A stretch of DNA of 9,050 nucleotides from Fidelibacterota bacterium. GTDB taxonomy: Bacteria; Fidelibacterota; UBA2242. Of this stretch, positions 6,517 to 9,050 are shown in pieces. The first letter of the stretch is position 1; every line of letters starts with the position of its first letter. The stretch lies in assembly GCA_016936335.1 (NCBI GenBank), contig JAFGXZ010000164.1, forward strand, positions 1 to 9,050, written 5' to 3'. Under the pieces are notes generated by a model. That model was not told the origin of the DNA. It was given only the letters and a program-made list of their open reading frames with translations, and did no database searches. The translations under genes and the position numbers were made by a program.

Positions 6517-8616
6517 GTGGTAAAAGAAATTTCACATAACGTTCGAAATATTGGGATTATGGCGCATATTGATGCCGGTAAGACCACTACGACCGAACGG
6601 ATTCTTTTTTACACGGGAAAACTGCATAAAATGGGTGAAGTTCACGAAGGTTCAGCCACAATGGACTGGATGGACCAGGAAAAGGAACGCGGTATTACCA
6701 TAACTTCGGCGGCAACAACATGTTACTGGGATAATTATCGTATCAATATTATTGACACTCCCGGTCATGTTGATTTTACAGCAGAAGTTGAACGCTCTCT
6801 TCGGGTTTTGGATGGAGCTATTGCGATATTCTGTGGTGTCGGTGGTGTAGAGCCACAGAGCGAAACCGTCTGGCATCAGGCAGACAAATATCATATTCCC
6901 CGGATTGCCTTTGTAAATAAAATGGATCGGGCCGGTGCAGATTTTTATAATGTTTTGGATATGATTCAACATCGTTTAAAAGCAAAACCTGTTGCTGTGT
7001 CTCTACCGATCGGTTCCGGTGAAATGTTTACCGGTATCATTGATCTGATTCAGTTTAAAAGTATCATATATGATAACAGTGCCCTGGGCGCTAAATATTA
7101 CTTGAATGATGTTCCCGATGATTTAAGGGAAATTGCAAAGAAATATCGTGATAAAATGCTGGAAGAAGCAGCAAATTATGATGATGGTCTTTTTGCAAAA
7201 TACCTGAATGGTGATGTTATCACCCCCAAAGAGATTCTGGGTGCTTTAAGAACAGGAACTCTGCAAAACAAAATTGTTCCAGTATGCTGTGGCTCGGCCT
7301 TTAAAAATAAAGGTGTTCAACCATTGCTGAATGCGGTGATTGACTTCCTGCCATCGCCCTTTGATATTCCAGCTGTGCAGGGTGTGAACCTGAAGGGTAC
7401 GGTTATTGAGCGGAGAGCCGATGTCAATGAAGCAACCTCAGCATTAATCTTTAAAATTATGAGCGATCCTCACGTAGGCCGTTTGAGTTTTGTCCGGGTC
7501 TATTCCGGTGCAATCAGAAAAGGTGAGATGATCTATAATTCCACGGTGGATAAAAGAGAACGTGTTCATCGGCTTTTACTGATGCATGCCAACAAACGTG
7601 AAGACCGTGAAGAATTATCCAGTGGCGAAATTGGCGCATTGGTAGGACTGAAACACAGTTTTACCGGGCACACACTCTGTGATTCGAAAAATCCAATTAT
7701 TCTTGAATCCATGGATTTTCCTGAACCGGTTGTTTCGATTACAATTGAGCCAAAAAGTAAAGCGGATTCTGAAAATTTAAGTAGCGCTCTGGAAAAATTA
7801 TCTTACGAAGATCCGACTTTTAAGATAACCGAAGACGAAGAAACCGGTCAGATCATTATCTCGGGAATGGGTGAATTACATCTTGAAATTCTTGTCGATC
7901 GTTTACTGAGAGAATTTAAAATCAAGGCGCATGTTGGCAAGCCTCAGGTTTCATACCGTGAAACCGTTGAACTTGAGGCAGAAGGTGAAGGTATTTTTGA
8001 TCGGCAGACCGGTAACAAGACTCAGTTTGCGGCATTGAAATTAACGATTGCCCACGACAATACAGCGGAACATGGCGTTATTATTCATAATGAAATTTCA
8101 AAAACCGCTATTCCCAAGGAATTTTTTCCTGCGATCGAAAGAGGAATTCAGAATAGTGTAAAAAGTGGTATCATTGCCGGGTACCCATTGCATAAAATCC
8201 GGGTCACCCTGACCGATGCTGAATACCGGGAAAACGACAGCACCGAGCTGGCATATGAAATTGCGGCTGCATTAGCACTTGAAAACGCATTATACAAAGC
8301 GAAACCAGCCATACTTGAACCGATAATGTTTATTGAAGTTTCAGTTCCAGATGCCTATCTCGGCGATATTATCAATGATCTTAATTCTCGCCGAGCAAAT
8401 ATTACACGAATGGATAAACGTAACGATATAAATATTGTTGATGGAATGATTCCTTTAAAGGAATTATTTGGATATGCAACAGATTTAAGATCTTTAAGCC
8501 AGGGAAGAGCCGTCTTTACTGTTCAATTTTCCAGTTATGAAGTTTGTGACAAAAAGCTTCAACGGGAAATTGTCGAAAAAACACGTGGTTTTATCCCTGA
8601 ATTTTTACAAAACTAA
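6517..8616 (+). CDS. fusA: Translation elongation factor G
   Basis: Complete EF-G, 699 residues (E. coli 704), the GTPase that drives tRNA-mRNA translocation and, with RRF, ribosome recycling. The start codon is GTG. The G domain has G1 AHIDAGKTT (16-24), G2 in RGITI (58-62), G3 DTPGH (80-84), G4 NKMD (134-137) and G5 SAF (260-262). Domain II begins near 300, domain III near 399 (GMGELHLEI with H455), domain IV near 473 and domain V near 597, ending with the conserved GYATDLRSLSQGRA stretch. Domain IV is unusual at its tip. Loop I reads RQTGNKTQ (496-503) where most EF-Gs have Q(T/S)GGRGQ. Loop II reads EYRENDSTE (569-577) where most have SYHEVDSSE, so the His equivalent to E. coli H583 is R571. 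The glutamine equivalent to E. coli Q507 is kept as Q497. The G domain and str-operon position make this the main EF-G unless another copy exists. Sampled rows in its 3' half are about 35% GC against about 48% near its start. Confidence 0.98.
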   Translation: MVKEISHNVRNIGIMAHIDAGKTTTTERILFYTGKLHKMGEVHEGSATMDWMDQEKERGITITSAATTCYWDNYRINIIDTPGHVDFTAEVERSLRVLDGAIAIFCGVGGVEPQSETVWHQADKYHIPRIAFVNKMDRAGADFYNVLDMIQHRLKAKPVAVSLPIGSGEMFTGIIDLIQFKSIIYDNSALGAKYYLNDVPDDLREIAKKYRDKMLEEAANYDDGLFAKYLNGDVITPKEILGALRTGTLQNKIVPVCCGSAFKNKGVQPLLNAVIDFLPSPFDIPAVQGVNLKGTVIERRADVNEATSALIFKIMSDPHVGRLSFVRVYSGAIRKGEMIYNSTVDKRERVHRLLLMHANKREDREELSSGEIGALVGLKHSFTGHTLCDSKNPIILESMDFPEPVVSITIEPKSKADSENLSSALEKLSYEDPTFKITEDEETGQIIISGMGELHLEILVDRLLREFKIKAHVGKPQVSYRETVELEAEGEGIFDRQTGNKTQFAALKLTIAHDNTAEHGVIIHNEISKTAIPKEFFPAIERGIQNSVKSGIIAGYPLHKIRVTLTDAEYRENDSTELAYEIAAALALENALYKAKPAILEPIMFIEVSVPDAYLGDIINDLNSRRANITRMDKRNDINIVDGMIPLKELFGYATDLRSLSQGRAVFTVQFSSYEVCDKKLQREIVEKTRGFIPEFLQN

Positions 8617-8620
8617 GGAG
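8615..8620 (+). promoter_or_regulatory. Ribosome binding site of tuf overlapping the fusA stop
   Basis: AAGGAG starts inside the TAA stop codon of fusA and ends 5 bases before the tuf ATG at 8626. With a 9-base gap between the genes, this suggests close translational coupling of EF-Tu to EF-G synthesis. Confidence 0.75.
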
Positions 8621-8625
8621 AGCCC

Positions 8626-9050
8626 ATGGCGAAGGAACAATTTAAGCGTACGAAGCCCCATGTGAATGTAGGTACGATCGGACACGTAGATCATGGGAAG
8701 ACGACATTAACCGCAGCGATGACGCTGATATTGAACGCCCAGGGATTGGCCCAGGCGCGCTCATTTGACAGTATTGACAATGCACCGGAGGAGCGTGAGC
8801 GAGGTATTACGATTAACACGGCCCACGTAGAATATGAATCCAAGACCCGGCATTATGCCCATGTGGACTGTCCGGGGCACGCGGATTACATTAAGAACAT
8901 GATTACGGGTGCGGCCCAGATGGATGGTGCAATTCTAGTGGTCAGTGCCTTTGATGGTCCGATGCCTCAGACCCGAGAGCACGTTTTATTGGCGAGTCAG
9001 GTAAACGTTGGATCGATCGTTGTATTTATGAACAAGACCGATATGGTAGA
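8626..9050 (+). CDS. tuf: Translation elongation factor Tu, N-terminal part (3' end outside window)
   Basis: The first 141 codons plus two bases of EF-Tu (full length near 395-400 residues), which delivers aminoacyl-tRNA to the ribosome as a GTP complex. Only most of the G domain is visible. It has G1 GHVDHGKT (19-26) and switch I with RSFDSIDNAPEERERGITIN (45-64), whose T62 is the Mg2+-contacting Thr. G3 is DCPGH (81-85), with H85 the catalytic histidine, and G4 is NKTD (136-139). All GTPase residues are present. Departures from consensus are F109 (usually Ala or Thr in SAADGPMPQT), S124 (usually Arg before Gln) and G129 (usually Pro in QVGVP). M135 and T138 in FMNKTD also differ from E. coli FLNKCD. 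Q125, the kirromycin-resistance position Q124 of E. coli, is wild type. Codon choice is distinctive: among 12 Thr codons none is ACT and 7 are ACG, and among 15 Ala codons none is GCT. It follows fusA by 9 bases, the standard str-operon end. Identification is secure. Confidence 0.97.
   Translation, partial: MAKEQFKRTKPHVNVGTIGHVDHGKTTLTAAMTLILNAQGLAQARSFDSIDNAPEERERGITINTAHVEYESKTRHYAHVDCPGHADYIKNMITGAAQMDGAILVVSAFDGPMPQTREHVLLASQVNVGSIVVFMNKTDMV

Noticed and set aside
6517..6519. GTG start of fusA as a sign of a wrong start or decayed gene
   Set aside because: A Shine-Dalgarno is in place, the N-terminus aligns with other EF-Gs, and there is no in-frame ATG before the conserved core. GTG is a normal alternative start.
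1..9050. Search for an accessory or novel system (defence, mobile element, CRISPR, biosynthetic genes)
   Set aside because: All coding capacity is accounted for by rpoB, rpoC, rpsL, rpsG, fusA and tuf on one strand with short gaps. No repeats, inverted ends, integration sites or unexplained genes were seen.

Overview
The window holds ordinary, highly conserved housekeeping genes from a bacterial chromosome, all on the + strand: the 3' end of rpoB, complete rpoC, rpsL, rpsG and fusA, and the 5' third of tuf. This is the RNA polymerase (rpoBC) cluster running directly into the str (streptomycin) operon. I see no tRNA or rRNA gene, insertion sequence, CRISPR array, prophage, toxin-antitoxin module or other accessory system, and no previously undescribed system.

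The organism looks like a Gram-negative-type bacterium of the broad FCB assemblage (Bacteroidota, Calditrichota, Marinimicrobia, Cloacimonadota and relatives). This is judged by eye from the beta' N-terminus, the beta' trigger-loop insertion, and the EF-Tu switch I stretch with RSFDSIDNAPEE. S7 and EF-G are less Bacteroidota-like, so I would not name a phylum or genus. Base composition is moderate: near 50% GC in the most conserved polymerase parts and lower elsewhere, including about 35% in rows sampled from the 3' half of fusA.

Layout: rpoB (partial, to 1264), 34 bases, rpoC (1299-5573), a 76-base AT-rich spacer, rpsL (5650-6021), 15 bases, rpsG (6037-6504), 12 bases, fusA (6517-8616, GTG start), 9 bases, tuf (8626 to the window edge). 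Every gene has a recognisable Shine-Dalgarno sequence. The only gap that could plausibly hold a promoter is the rpoC-rpsL spacer, where a weak candidate is noted and no terminator hairpin is seen. No stretch over 300 bases lacks a gene.

The genes supply the catalytic core of transcription (beta, beta') and central parts of translation (S12 and S7 of the 30S subunit, the translocase EF-G and the aminoacyl-tRNA carrier EF-Tu). The most notable details are in the proteins: EF-G has unusual residues in both loops at the tip of domain IV, including Arg where a conserved His is expected, and the visible EF-Tu G domain has several departures from consensus.
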